A DNA stretch of 64,000 bases from Aselliscus stoliczkanus (GCA_033961575.1 CM066728.1:34906352-34970351); one strand, 5' to 3'. Shown: positions 36,405-48,164, numbered from the stretch's first letter. The notes: generated by a model from the sequence alone, not told the origin. Translations and numbers: made by a program.

Positions 36405-36630
36405 ATCTTCTACTCCAAGCTTTTCCTTGCGTTGGTGACTTTGTACATGCTGTTCTCTCTTCTGGCCTTTTCTTCCTCTCCTACTCTGCAAGTAGCTGTA
36501 TGCCTTCCATTCTTTAGATCTCAACTTAAATATCATTTCATCAGAGATGCCTTTCCTGATCTCTCAATCTCAATTACATTTCCTTTGCTAGTCTCTCTCA
36601 TCATACAATAGTATATACATTATGCACACA
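36405..36630 (+). repeat. L2 3' part, segment 2
   Basis: 'gtacatgctgttctctcttc', 'ttagatctcaacttaaat' and 'catcagagatgcctttcctg' follow L2 order. The Tc1-like element interrupts this segment at about 36632. Confidence 0.85.
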
Positions 36631-36632
36631 TA

Positions 36633-37384
36633 CGGTGCCAAAAAATGTATACATATTTCAAGAAAGGAAAAAAGTGTATTAATTGTCATACTCAATATAT
36701 ACGGACAGCAAAAGATGAATACAAGTCACGTTTGACTTCTGCAATTACAAGAGGTGCTCAAAGTGGTCACCCAGCGTCCAGACACTTCCAATTATGGCGA
36801 ACTACTGCTTTGAGTAACATTGACCATAGTGTCTACTTGTATACATTTAAGAGATGCTATGTATTACTTTTCAAAGTTGAATTGAATTATGGTAGCAATG
36901 TGTAGTATGACATTCGCTCAAACGATGGCATTAATCAAATAAATGCTAGGGTCACCATGTGATAGGCAGGACAGGCAAAGAAAATGGTGGAAGCACGGTT
37001 TTTGTTCGAGGAGCTCAAGACCATTTTGAAATGGTATTTGAAATTAGAGATCATTCTCCCGACTTAACACCCCTTGACTTCTACCTATGGGGGACCTTAA
37101 AGATGTAGTGTACCACAGAAAACTGGCTACACTGGTGGTACTTCAGGAAGAAAGTGAAACGGCATGTGCAGTGATACAGGTGGACACTGTGGTCAACGTT
37201 ACTCAAGCAGTAGTTCGCCATAATCTGAAGTGTCTGGATGCTGATGGTAACCATTCTGAGCACCTCTTGTAATTGCAGAAGTCAAACATGACTTGTGTTC
37301 ATCTTTTGCTATCGGTATATGTTGAGTATTACCATTTTAATACAGTTTTCCTTTCTTAAAATGTGTATATATTTTTTGGCATCC
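36633..37384 (+). mobile_element. Tc1/mariner-like element with about 210-bp inverted arms
   Basis: Arms at about 36634-36845 and 37175-37382 are inverted copies of each other over roughly 210 bp. The outer tip is 'ggtgccaaaaaatgtataca' on the left, and its inverted partner 'gatgccaaaaaatatataca' lies on the right. Between them lies a stretch with the transposase-like frame SPDLTPLDFYLWGTLKD (37055-37105), matching the region around the third catalytic Asp of the DDE domain, with nothing N-terminal left. TA precedes the left tip; the right boundary is less clean. It is inactive, with long arms recalling the IR/DR layout of Tc1 elements. It interrupts L2. Confidence 0.85.
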
Positions 37385-37433
37385 TCTGTGTAAATAGTAT
37401 GGTTGTCTCTCATTGGATTTGTGATTATATTTG

Positions 37434-37480
<47 letters not shown>

Positions 37481-37612
37481 TCCCTGTTGCATCTGTCATC
37501 CACATGAGACTAACTTTTTGCCACTCTTGTTCATCTCTGTACATCCAGTGCCTGTCAGCATACCTGGCACATAGTAGCTGCACAACTGATGAATGAATAA
37601 AGAACAAGTTTA
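37385..37612 (+). repeat. L2 3' end, segment 3
   Basis: After the Tc1-like element and the AT tract, 'catctctgtacatccagtgc', 'catacctggcacatagtag' and 'gatgaatgaataaagaa' complete the L2 3' end. This shows that one L2 copy was split by later events. Confidence 0.85.
37437..37477. repeat. (AT)n microsatellite
   Basis: About 20 AT units, self-complementary and able to extrude. It gives rise to the YIYIYI open frames on both strands. Confidence 0.98.
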
Positions 37613-37754
37613 TGAAACTAAATGTGTCACCCAGAAACCAGTCTCAAGCCTTTTTTTTTTTTTTTTTGGCAGCAAAAGCAGGAAGCCTGGTTCTCCAACA
37701 ACTCTGCCAAACTGCTGGACTAGCTCAAGTTCCCTAAGCAACTGCTGGGACAGT

Positions 37755-37774
37755 GGGTGGGGGTGGGTGGGGGG
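37755..37774 (+). other. G-quadruplex-capable motif
   Basis: G runs of 3, 5, 3 and 6 bases are separated by single T residues. The very short loops favour a stable quadruplex if single-stranded. Confidence 0.7.
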
Positions 37775-37805
37775 AGATTTTAGGACAACAAACAAACAGG
37801 CAATG

Positions 37806-37965
37806 ATTTAACAAACATCTGTAGAGCTCCCACTGTGGTTCAAGCGCAGTCTTGGTGAAGGGGGTACAAAATGTGTGAAGATATAGTACCTGCTCTTCTA
37901 AGGTGGTCATGGGGTCACAGGAGCTTGTAAGTGGCGAGGTGATTGGAAGACAATAAAACACCGGG
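37806..37965 (-). repeat. L2 3' fragment
   Basis: 'tttaacaaacatctgtagag', 'gtggttcaagcgcagtcttg' and 'agtacctgctcttctaag' follow the reverse-complement L2 end. Diverged. Confidence 0.6.
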
Positions 37966-38644
37966 CAATAGGAAGCCTTCTGATGGTGAACGGCTGGACT
38001 AGATGGTACTCAGGAGCCGTCTGGCTTTTTAATCAAAGGCATTCATAATCAGCCAGGGCCAAGACCAGGGGAGTGTGAGGAGGATCTGAGGGAGATTCTT
38101 GAGCTATTTAAATTCAGGGGGTACTTGAAAACAGTTCTGCTCACAACTCTCAAGTGCTGCCCAGCACTTTGGAAGATGGTTTCATATATAGAGTGCTGCT
38201 GTGCAATTCCCAAGCTAGGGGGAGAAGGTTGGTTCCATGCCACTTTCTCTGTGGTAGATGAGTGACTAGGATTAAACTGGACATACTTTCTTTAGTCTAA
38301 ACGTCCATGATTATTGCATTTTTCTTTGCTGTAATAGCCAAAACTGAGTGGTAACACTGAATAAAATGTGGCGTAATTTATCTCCTAACTAGAAACTCAA
38401 AAAATGCATTTTTACATTAAAGATATTATGTAGTAACATTTGTTTTAACAATAGTGTCTAATAGTGCAGAATCTGAGTGTTAGAAAAGCCCTGGGAAATA
38501 AACTCATTGATTACAGCACTATGTCTCTGAAGGCCCTTCTACAGCTCTGCTCAATGCCAGCTCTCCACTCCCATCTGAAGTGTTCAGAACTTCTCAGGAG
38601 CTCAAAGAGACAACAGCCTGAAGGCCTTCGCATGTCATCAAGGG
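37966..38644. other. Unrecognised non-coding DNA
   Basis: No gene or repeat recognised. Confidence 0.4.
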
Positions 38645-38775
38645 TCAGGGAATGAGCCGGGGTCTGGGAATTGGGAGAGCTGCTTTCCAGTCCCATTCTG
38701 CCATTAACCGGCTGTGCAACAGTGTGCATGAACCCTTATAGTCCACTTTTCCCAGCTGTAAAGTATTTTCAGCGT
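38645..38775 (+). repeat. MIR SINE remnant
   Basis: 'gctttccagtcccattctgc', 'cattaaccggctgtgcaac' and 'acttttcccagctgtaaagt' are in MIR order. Confidence 0.8.
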
Positions 38776-38804
38776 TTCAGATCTAATCACAACTGAAAAA
38801 CACA

Positions 38805-39030
38805 GACAGGCAGTACAGTGTGTTTGGTTAAGAGGTTGGGTCCTGGAGCCAGACTGTCTGTATTCAAATCAGTGACCCACCACTGACTACCTATGTGACT
38901 TTGGACAAACTACTTAACACTTCACTGTCTATTTTCTCATCTCCCAAATGGAATAATGATGGTTGCTGTGTCATTGGATTGTTCTGAGAACTGATTTCGT
39001 ATACATGAAAAACACCAAGTACTCACGATA
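38805..39030 (+). repeat. MIR SINE remnant
   Basis: 'tggttaagaggttgggtcct', 'ctgactacctatgtgacttt', 'tattttctcatctcccaaat' and 'ttctgagaactgatttcg' are in MIR order. It lies 30 bp after another MIR in the same orientation. Confidence 0.9.
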
Positions 39031-40007
39031 TAAGTTTTTGCTACTTTTGCTCATTGTGACATTGTTTGTAACAGAAAAGCCTGGATATAACCTAAATACA
39101 AATCATTAGGGGCACAGTTACATAGACTATCAAAGAATGAGGCAGGGCTCTGTATGTTCTTATTGAAGATCTTCAAGATACATGGTTAATTTAAAAGAGC
39201 AAGGCACAAACTAGGGAGTTCATTTTTTAAGGGAACACAAAGATGGAATTGTGGCTAGTGTGTGCATAACAATTTCTAAAAGGACACAGAGAAACCCTTC
39301 AGTCGTTATATCTCGGGAGGAGACTGGGGTGGGAGGACAGGTTAAGAGAGATTTAACTTTCAGTTTATGGTGTTCTGCTTGAATTTGTTACGATACGTAT
39401 GAGTGTATTTTTCGAGAAATAAGGTAGTTAAAATAAAAAAGAAAACTGATAATGTTTGCTTTGTCTGTCTCACAAGACCATTTTGAGAAATAATTGTGAG
39501 ATAATATATCTTAAAGCATTGTGAAAAATTGGAAGATGCTATGTCGATGTAACACATTAGTAAAATGAGTGATTTTGGCTTAGAAGATCTAGAAGCCCTA
39601 AATGTACATGGTTGCTGAAGTGTGGCTCTAGAGTATTTGCATAACAATTAAAATAACGTTAACAGTGATATTAACAGTAATAATGACAGCAAGTAGTAGT
39701 GGAGTATTAATAGCAGTATTAGAGTAGTGTTGGTAGCACCCAGGGATACCATGAACATCAAAGCTTCTCTAAGGGCCCCTCCCCAAGATTTTTTGCTTTG
39801 GAGTTCTAATTATTTTGCAACTTTGGAAAAACAAATCCAATGTTAAAATTTCCAGTGTGTTAAGTATTTTCTCCCTCCTCTGAAGAGATGTAACTGTTAA
39901 GAGAATGTTTCCAACTTAGATCCTCTGCATCTTTCATCCATTCCGTAGGCGAAAAAGATTTATCTAAATGGAAACTTAAAAAAAATTAAAATCAGTACAA
40001 AATTTAA
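39031..40007. other. Unrecognised, AT-rich non-coding DNA
   Basis: Includes a degenerate trinucleotide-like strip (aat/agt units) at about 39650-39735. No gene recognised. Confidence 0.45.
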
Positions 40008-40182
40008 AATCAGGCTAATTTCAGGGCCGGCCGAGTGGCTCAGTTGGTTAAGAGCTCGCTCAAGAGTGCGAGCTGAGCTCTGAGCAACAGCGGTTCGATG
40101 CCAGCCCGAGCTGAGTTGCAGTTGAGCTGCCAACAGGTGGCAGGATGCCTCAGCTAAAAAAAAAAAAATCAGGCTAATTTCA
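40008..40182 (+). mobile_element. tRNA-derived SINE with 16-bp TSD, CAGGTGGCAGGATG subtype
   Basis: Element 40024-40166: the head 'ggccgagtggctcagttggt' and B-box 'gcggttcgatgccagccc', then 'gagctgccaacaggtggcag' and an A-tail. 'aatcaggctaatttca' is duplicated perfectly at both sides (40008-40023 and 40167-40182), which suggests a young insertion. The head and tail match the first unit of the composite SINE at 44310. Confidence 0.95.
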
Positions 40183-41899
40183 AAGGTGAGAATTATATCA
40201 GTGTTTTGAAACCTGGCCCAGAGAAGAGAGGCCTGGTGGAGAAAGTGATGACAAACACTCCCCTTTTCCTCATTTCCCACAAACTGGAAAATTTGAGTCA
40301 ACATTAACCCTCCATCGGTCACCAATGATCTCAGGGATTCAGCATTTATAGGACTGCTGTATCTGGCAGGAGTACTGCACAGTAATAGGCAAAGCTTATA
40401 CTGAATTTTTGTAATAAACATATATTGTTTTTACTTTGTGGCAAATTAAAATTTCATTCTGAATAAATAATAAGCATGCTTACACATTTTCATTCATTTT
40501 CAGTTTAAATAAATAAGTGTCATACATGCATCTAGTACAATAGATGCATTGTGCCCAAACTTGTAACTTTTTCATTGCGCCCGATGGAATTAAGGAAACA
40601 TAGAGTTTCTGCCATGTGCTCAATTTTGAAAGAGGAGGATCTGTAATTGTGTAAAAGTTTGATTCCTTGTAGCAAACTAAAGAAAGATTCCTTAAGATTC
40701 CCTGCTCTGGGGTTTGTGAGCTGAGATACACAGCTTTGGGTTGTCCTTGTCCTTTTGTCCCCTTTTTCTGGCCCAGTCACCTGAGCAACAGCCCCCAAAA
40801 TTGGCCTAGAATGCAAAAGTCAGGCAGCTTTCTCTTCCCCATATAAATCTGCCTACAGGCGACCTCAGCCTCATTCACCCGCTCTTAGCTTCCTGGTCTC
40901 TGAGCTGAGCACCCCCTGGGGTCTTTGACAAATCAGTTTCCGCCTCTGCAGTCACAGACCCTGGCCCAGAAAGCTGTGAAGCGGCTTTGTGCACTCAGCT
41001 GGTCCCATCCATCTGTGCACTTCAACCTCAGGGGACACCCATTTGGAGACATGCTGGAGACATGCCTCTTTCCTCCTCCTTCCTGTATCCTGGACAAACA
41101 GATGCATGTCTAGGATGACTCCGCCATATTCCTCCCTCTAATCTGGATTGCTAAGAGCTGCTTTTCCCCAGCAGGGGGACTATGTCTGTCATTCTGATTT
41201 CTTTGGTTGTCTAAAGAGCAAAACACAGAAAGATTGACAGTGCAGCCCCTTTTCATGTTTCTTTCAGAAAGGCCCTCTTTCAAGCAGTGGCTGGTGGGTG
41301 TGGTGACCTAGGCCTCTGAGCTTCTCTGGGCATCGTCTCACCTCTTCTCCCTGCTGAGGCCCCAACCATTTCTGCCTGCTGAGCTGCCTGTCACAGAAAC
41401 CTCACCTCCCCGCCACATTTGGGGAGACCGATTTGGATGCTTGAAGTCAAGTTATAAAGCATTCCTTTTTCCCAGTGACACAGGAATTCAACCACATGAC
41501 TCCTGCTGGTGTTTTGGGAAAGCAGCTTTAAGAGAGGAGAGCTCTTGGAATGATGCTGGGTTTCCTAGGCACAGGCTGCCTCCCTGGAGATTGAGGGCAA
41601 TGCCTGAGGCCATGTTGCCTGAAAGCCAAGAAGGGAGACAAAGAAATCTCTGCCCTGGAATAACAATTGGCCATGGAGTTCTGATTTTCACTGGGTTCCT
41701 TTGACCTTCTACTACACCCCCTAGGACCATGGCCCAATCCACAGCAGACATTCCTGCCACTTGGATAGCTGGGGAAGGAGACTGCCAATGAGCAGGGACA
41801 GGTAGCAGGAGACAGGGTCCCTTTGTCCACTTTTGGGGTATAAACTGTGGACCAGCAGCAAAAAAAACCCACAATTAGGCTTTGTGGTCATTGAGTTTG
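40183..41899. other. Unrecognised non-coding DNA
   Basis: About 1.7 kb without recognised repeat or gene, GC-richer from 40700 to 41870. A TATA-like 'catataaatc' lies at about 40840, upstream of a pyrimidine-rich strip, but no coding exon can be attached. Several overlapping minus-strand frames (41488-41939) lack support. Confidence 0.4.
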
Positions 41900-42165
41900 T
41901 AATAGCTGATACTTTATAGTGCTGTCCACGTACAGACACTATCTTAACTGCCTCACCGATAGTAAGTCATTGAATCATTAGAATAACCCTTTGAGGTGGT
42001 TGATTTCATGTTTATCCTCATTTTATAGCTGAGGAAATTAAAACTTAGAAAGGTTAAGCAACTCTCATAGGCTCACACATTTAGTGTTACCTAAGTACAA
42101 GTCAAATCCAAGAATCTGCTCCAGAGTCTGCACTCTGAACCACTGCACACACACTGCCCCTCCCA
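41900..42165 (-). repeat. MIR SINE remnant
   Basis: 'gaataaccctttgaggtggt', 'tcctcattttatagctgagg', 'gaaaggttaagcaactctca' and 'agtctgcactctgaaccact' are the reverse-complement MIR order. Confidence 0.92.
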
Positions 42166-42332
42166 GGAGCTGTTGGTTTAGGGATCTTTAAGGCCACAAT
42201 CTTTGTTCTATATGACAGACACGAGTAGTTTGGAGGCAAAGGTGGCTACCCCAAGCTTTACATAGAGCTGTTGACCAAAAGAGCTGTTGACCGTTGTGTT
42301 GAAGAGGTGAGATGGATTTTTGTTTTGATCTG

Positions 42333-42353
42333 AAAATGAAATGAAATGAAATG
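42333..42353. repeat. (GAAAT)n short tandem repeat
   Basis: Four pentanucleotide units. Confidence 0.9.
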
Positions 42354-42431
42354 ACATAGAGGAAACCCAGAAAATACTGAGTAGGAAAGGAAGATGAAAC
42401 AAAGAGAAAAAGAGGAAGGATAATTAAGCTA

Positions 42432-42655
42432 CATTCGTTCATTCATTTAGTTAATAAACGAATGTCTCCTTTGTCTCAGGCAATGTGCCTGACACCAGGA
42501 ACCAATGAGCAGCAAAAACAAAAGAGGCAAAATCCTTGCCATAAGGGAACTTGTAGTTTAATGGGGGAGAATGACCATCATATAACCACATATGTAAATT
42601 TCAAATGAAAACTTCTATTTTGTGCTCTGAAGGAAAACATCATGGGGCTTAAAAT
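42432..42655 (-). repeat. L2 3' fragment
   Basis: 'cattcatttagttaataaac', 'caatgtgcctgacaccagga', 'aaatccttgccataagggaa' and 'cttgtagtttaatgggggag' give the reverse-complement L2 3' end. Confidence 0.85.
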
Positions 42656-44154
42656 GATATAATAGGAGACCTCGCCTAGTCTATCTCCTGATTAAAATGT
42701 ATAGGGCAGAGGTTTAATATATTGCCTCTCAGGGGAGAGGTGAAGTTGATTCTGATATTCTTGAGTGAATAAATCTTACAAACATGATAGTCATCTTAGT
42801 TTTTCACTAGAGGAAGTTTGAAAAAGAACCATAACAGACATGATTTTTGCCTTTAAATACCCCCACCCCCAACCTGTTCTAATTTTAACTATTTCTCCTG
42901 GTTCACCGCCCCTTTCCCTAAATCACTGTGCCTCTAAATCACCACCACTTCCTCTTCAGTAGCAGTTTCTCATTAGGCAGTTGTCTGAAGGACTCATTTG
43001 TCAATGATTCTGCTGTCATTACCCTAGTTTGGTAAAAACATCTGGGAGCCAGTTGACTAACCTCAATCTCCCTTCAGCCTTCTGTTCATCTCTAGGGCGT
43101 TTATCTGAACCAAAGGTCCCAATATTCTTCACTGAATATTCTCTCTGTACACTATCTACGGACTACTTTGGCATTATCTTTTATGATACACAAAATATAT
43201 AGTTTCTTACAGAGACAAAAGTATATAGTAAATTCTATTTCTTCTATTCTCCATAATAGGAAAGACTGGAACACTCAAAAGTCTAATACAATAATGAAGA
43301 GCAGCTAATTGTACAGCCGTTCAGAATTTTTTAAGTGACAGGTAATATTTGTTTTGTATATCATAGGAAATATTGATTTTCAAATTGTTTTTTTTTTTGG
43401 AAGTAAAAAAATCTGATTAGCTTACAAGTGCTTTAGCCATTAGTAGTTACATGTCATTGAAAATTGAGGGAATGGTTGTTATTGTTCCCACTGCTCTGCC
43501 ATCACTGTTCTTTGCCCAGGATAGTCTTCATGTGGCCATTGAGTGGAGTTCAAAGTACTGGGTCATTGCTGCCTGATGGAGCTTCATGTGTTTGGATTTT
43601 GAAATTTACAGCCACTGTGGGAGTCAGCAGGCACCAAGGAAAAAACACATACTCAAGACATATTCCCATTTTCTCCTTCCCCTTAAAACTACTGCATATA
43701 ACCAGGGTATAAAAACAGACACCAGGAGGTGAGGGTCAGCGTTTACTCTTTCCTTGCAAAACACATTGGACACTCTGACAAGGCCCCCTCAAGAAGGGAC
43801 CCCTCACCTAAGGGTGCTGAGCCCAGGTGACTCTCCAAACACTACAGGGCACTGAATGCCTTGTTTTCAGAAGGATGTGTCGCCTTCATTTTGGAAAATG
43901 TTTCCCAGCCAGAGGTGGGCTGTGAAACTCTTCCTAGAAATTCCTGCTCTAGGCACTTGAAAGGTCCCTGGGTGGCTGTCCTGGCCCCTTTCAACCTGAC
44001 GTCTGCTGGTAACTGTCTCAGCTTGCTTGCACTCTCTCCCAGGACCATTCTTCTAGGGATTTCATTATTGAGAAATGTCAAGTTAAAACTATTGTTCAGC
44101 CAGAAAGTGGTATTTTCCAAAGGGTATAAGTCAAAGTAAGTCACACATATTCTG
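42656..44154. other. Unrecognised non-coding DNA
   Basis: No gene or repeat recognised. A TATA-like 'gtataaaaacag' lies at 43707-43718 without further promoter evidence. Confidence 0.4.
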
Positions 44155-45065
44155 TCATTCATTCAGGCAATATCAATTGAGCAGCACTATTCACTGGTGC
44201 TGGGCTGGGTCTGGGGCACAAAGTGGTGAGCAAAGCAGCCCTGGGCTTTGTCCTAGTGGAGTACACCGTATACAAGAAGGGACACGGATTGATTAAAATG
44301 ATCATGCAAGCGACGGCTAAGTGGCTTAGTTGGTTAAGAGTTGGCTTAAGAGCATGAGCTCTGAGCAATAGGGCCACCGGTTCGATTCCCACATGGGTCA
44401 GTGACACTGAGCCCGAGCAGAGCTATCCCTGAGCTGCCAACAGGTGGCAGGATGGCTCAGCTGGTGTAACAACAGGACTGCCTGTTCAATGGTGGACTAT
44501 TTCCACGTGCAACTAAGACTGAACTCAGCACCTTGAGCCGAGTTGCCACCCGGATAGCTCAGTGGATAGGGAATGCACTCTTAACAAGGCTGCTGGGTTC
44601 AACTCCCGCATGGGATGGTGGCTATACCCACCCACAACTAAGACTGAACTCAGCACCTTGAGCTGAGCTGCCGCCCGGATGGCTCAGAGGATAGAGCGTG
44701 TGCTCTTAACAACAAGGCTGCTGGTTCGATTCCCACATGGGATGATGGCTATGCCCACCCGCAACTAAGATTGAACACAGCATCTTGAGCTTAGAGTCCA
44801 CGAGCTGCCATCAGGAAGCCAGATGGCGACTGGCGCCCTTCACAATGAAGACTGAAGAACAACTGGGCGGGTCCCCTTCCCCAATTCCCCAACACTGTTC
44901 CCCTCCCCAAATTCCCCAATTAAAAAAAAAAATGATCACACAACTATAAGATTATAAATATGGAGAGCACTGAGTGAAAGACAGTAAGCCAGCAGAATAA
45001 AGGTGGATAGAGTGGGTTCCTGGTGAGCTGAGGCCTGAAGGACACCACCCTCTGGGCCTTGCGTT
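44155..45065 (-). repeat. L2 3' fragment split by a composite SINE
   Basis: 'tcattcattcaggcaatatc', 'gtgctgggctgggtctgggg' and 'gggctttgtcctagtggag' lead into the SINE insertion. After it, 'ctataagattataaatatgg' and 'ggtgagctgaggcctgaagg' continue the reverse-complement L2. Confidence 0.8.
44297..44943 (+). mobile_element. Composite SINE with three tRNA-like units
   Basis: A single insertion (44310-44930) is flanked by 'aatgatcatgcaa' and 'aatgatcacacaa'. Unit 1 (44310-44541) has the head 'ggctaagtggcttagttggt', the B-box 'ccggttcgattcccacatgg' and 'gccaacaggtggcag'. Units 2 (about 44545-44670) and 3 (about 44671-44800) are tandem, each starting 'gccacccggatagctcag' or 'gccgcccggatggctcag'. 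Each then carries 'aaggctgctgg', a B-box with 'catgggatg' and 'caactaaga.tgaa', with the first also ending 'cagcaccttgag'. The tail ends 'ccccttccccaattcccc' as in the long SINEs. Confidence 0.92.
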
Positions 45066-45334
45066 TGGGTCTCCTGCCTGTACCCCTGCCATCTGCTCTG
45101 GTGCATAGACACATGGTGGGCAGGGCTCTCACAGGGTGGAGCCCATTCACTGAGGCCAGTGTAGAATCTCTGTTGGCATGTGGTGGACGAGGCCTGGCCA
45201 GCCTCTTGTATCAGCTGGAACCAGAACCTGGGCTCTCAAAATAAGCGGAGTGTTTTTGTGAACCTTTCTCTGCAGCAATTACATTATTCCAAAAGGGGAT
45301 TTGACTATGAAGTACAACTAAAGAGGTATTATTA

Positions 45335-45450
45335 AACTTGGAGAATTTTAACCACATCATCTCATCTGGTCCTCATGCCCAGAGGTAGACATTCATTTTA
45401 TCACTCCCATTTTATAGGTGAGGAAGAAGATGAGACTGGTGTTTCAGCTA
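45335..45450 (-). repeat. MIR SINE remnant
   Basis: 'accacatcatctcatctggt' and 'cccattttataggtgaggaa' are the MIR core in reverse. Confidence 0.75.
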
Positions 45451-45464
45451 TTTATCCCAATATT

Positions 45465-45645
45465 CCTTTATTGTAACACTTAATACACTTTATTGTCATG
45501 CCTTATTTGCTTGTCAGCTTCCCCCACAAGACCTTAAGCTTATGAAAGCAGCTGTAATCACCACCACATCGCAAGCACCTAGCAAGTGCCAGGACATAGG
45601 AATAATTATTTGTCAAAAGAATAAATAGTGAATGAATGACTTGTT
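45465..45645 (+). repeat. L2 3' end
   Basis: 'ttgtcagcttcccccacaag', 'caagtgccaggacatagga' and 'aatagtgaatgaatgact' follow the plus-strand L2 3' end. Confidence 0.75.
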
Positions 45646-46984
45646 ACAAAGAAAAGCTGTGTTCTAGAGGAAGAAAAAAGACATTGAACTAATTTTCCAG
45701 TGGGATGTAATCAAACAAGACTACTTTGTCCCAGATGGGCTGGAATTCAAGGCAACAATAAATGTTAAGGGCCAGCCCGATTTTTCACATGCCTGAACTA
45801 AAAGTCTGCAAAAGACATGTGAAAACACACAACACTTATCTTAAGCCTCTCCCACAAAATTACTACCTCCACCTCTGACTGTTGTCAGCCCTGCTGCCAA
45901 GAGACACAACGTGAACCCCCTCCTCCACTTCAATTTCCTGCTCTGCTTCTTGTCAAGATAACCTCTGGGTATGGTTGTTGTACACGTTGGAGCTGAAACC
46001 AGAAGTATGGTTTGGTTTTAGACATGTGACTTCATCAGGACAGAGGTAAAGTCAGATCAGTATTAGCCACACTGGGCCCTAGGCCCCTCACTGCCTCCCT
46101 TCTCCTTTCTCTTTTGATAGGAAGAGTATACCCTCCCTCCCACCTTTTGATAACCGGTTGCTGTGTATAATCCAATGCCTGACTTGTCTGCACTGCTCTC
46201 CTCTTGCTTCTTTGCTGGCAGGGGAAAGACCTTCAGACCAGAAGACCTTAGCAAATAGGAAGACAGCAGGGGTCACGTGGTCATACTCATTAGACTGGGT
46301 GATGGGTGTCTCTGAGTTTCACATTGAGTCGGGTATATATTCTCAGTTCCAGGCCTTTGTCCTGGATCCAAATCAGAGCAATGGTAACTTGAGAGCTGGA
46401 CCCACACCAGCCCCTTGTGGCCAGCGGCACAATTCCCCCAGCTGTTAACCACCACCTCTGTTGTCACTATTCTGGGGTGTTGGGTTTCCTGCCCGAACAA
46501 CTGTTCAAAGAACTTCACTGGAGTCAGTTGTATGAGGCCATTTTCTATTGGCGAAGACAGAGAGGATTTGGGGTTAGGGCTGGGACATAGTGTGCTTCAC
46601 TGGTACCTTAAAACACAGCGAGGTGAGCAGCACTCCAGAACTCATTCAGATTCCCCCAAACATTGTTTACATTTAAATGGGAGAGTTATCAGGGTGTGGC
46701 TCACAAAGGAGAGAGCCACAACCATTTTTACAAGTCCTTAGAGATCCTGTTTTGAATAACGATTTGCTAGGGGCTTGAAAAAGTTGGGGTCATTACGGAG
46801 GAGGTCTTGAATTTATTTCTTCAAAGGGAAAAATAGCAAAACAAAAACATAAGTATTTTAAATTTGCGTTGTCCAGATTATCCGCTATAAAAAAATTAAC
46901 TTTACACTGGAAACAATGAAAGTGCTATAAGAATATTTATAAATAAAATGATATTTATAAATAAAATAGGCTACTGAATAGGCC
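45646..46984. other. Unrecognised non-coding DNA
   Basis: No gene recognised. Contains a tandem pair of 'atatttataaataaaat' (46933-46949 and 46951-46967). Plus- and minus-strand frames of 60-110 codons between 46063 and 46741 overlap each other and are unsupported. Confidence 0.4.
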
Positions 46985-47185
46985 AGGAGTCAGGAAAGCA
47001 GTTGCTAGTCTCCCTTCTGCCCCTTAGCTACTTGTATAATTTTAGGCAAGTCATTTCTCTCTTTTAACTCTCATTTTCCTCATTTGCAAAATGATGGGGC
47101 TGGGTTGGACAATTTCTAGGGTGAACTTTGCAGCAATAAATTCTATGGTTCAATAAAATATTGTAAATATCTGCTGTGTTCAGTG
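46985..47185 (+). repeat. MIR SINE remnant
   Basis: 'ccttagctacttgtataatt', 'aggcaagtcatttctctctt' and 'cctcatttgcaaaatgatgg' are in MIR order. Confidence 0.88.
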
Positions 47186-47649
47186 AAATGAAGTTGGCCT
47201 CAGAGCTGTCACTTAGAAGAAATTTCTTAAACCACAAACCAGTAAGTGGCAATTTCAGTAAAACAATCTGTAATTAAACTTAAATTACATTTAAAAAAAA
47301 ATCCCATCCTACGGAGTATGTCTGAGGATGTTGACTATTTCAACATGACTTGAAAAAAGCAATGGGATCAGTAGTAATATTAATTACTATTGACATTATA
47401 TAATACTAAAAAGAGATAACTCTGGTAGGATTACTGTACCACAAAAAAAAAATACAGAACAACATGACTCCTATTATTAGTCATTGTGGGACTCAGTTAT
47501 TTTCTAATGTCATCGCAAAACGTGTGCAGTCGGGAAAAGAACGTCTGCTCCAAACCCTTCTAGAGCTAAGGCAACTGGAAAGCTGGAAGCACGTCTCTGA
47601 GAGCTCAGAAAGCAAGGGCTCTTCTACAATTTTATAGAAAAGAGTGTTT
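47186..47649. other. Unrecognised non-coding DNA
   Basis: AT-rich; no feature recognised. Confidence 0.4.
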
Positions 47650-47785
47650 CTCAAGTGAGGTCTCTGGTGTGCCTCTCTCATAATTACCTGGGCTGTGAAA
47701 GTGCCTACCCTCAGGCCCCATCCAGACGTATGGAATTAGAGCACTGGAAGCGGGATGTTTTAACAACCACCCCATATGCGGGGAG
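47650..47785 (+). repeat. hAT-Charlie remnant (MER5-like)
   Basis: 'aattacctgggctgtgaaag', 'taccctcaggccccatccag' and 'attagagcactggaagcggg' follow a decayed short hAT layout. Confidence 0.5.
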
Positions 47786-48164
47786 AGACCTGAGAATCAA
47801 AGACCTAGAAATGTTCTTGGAGGGGAAAAGCCTTCTTTGCAGAAAATACCACAATGGCCCACAGAAGGAAGAGAATCTGCAGGGTCCCCATGAATGAAAG
47901 ATGCATTCTATTAATTTATCATCATGCAGTTAGGAATAAGATTCATTAGATCCCTTTATTAGAATAAAAATGGGCACAGGCCTGGGTATCTGCTTTGAGC
48001 TTGGCATGGTGGGGGTAGTAGATACTAAGAGCACTGGCTCACAAGATGGACAGGCCTGGGGTTGGGTCCTGCTTCTGTTTAATTCCAGACAAGAAGGTAA
48101 GTAGGAATATTAGTGTGGGCACTTAGTTTTGTTACCATTGTATATCCCAGTACCACATTTATTA
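47786..48164. other. Unrecognised non-coding DNA
   Basis: Possible decayed MIR around 48035-48110; no gene. Confidence 0.35.

Noticed and set aside
37755..37774. CRISPR array or phage-like features in the window
   Set aside because: No spaced direct repeats, bacterial gene architecture or ribosome binding sites are seen; the window is vertebrate in character.
43707..43718. TATA box of a gene promoter
   Set aside because: The 'gtataaaaacag' motif stands alone; no downstream exon or open frame can be linked to it.
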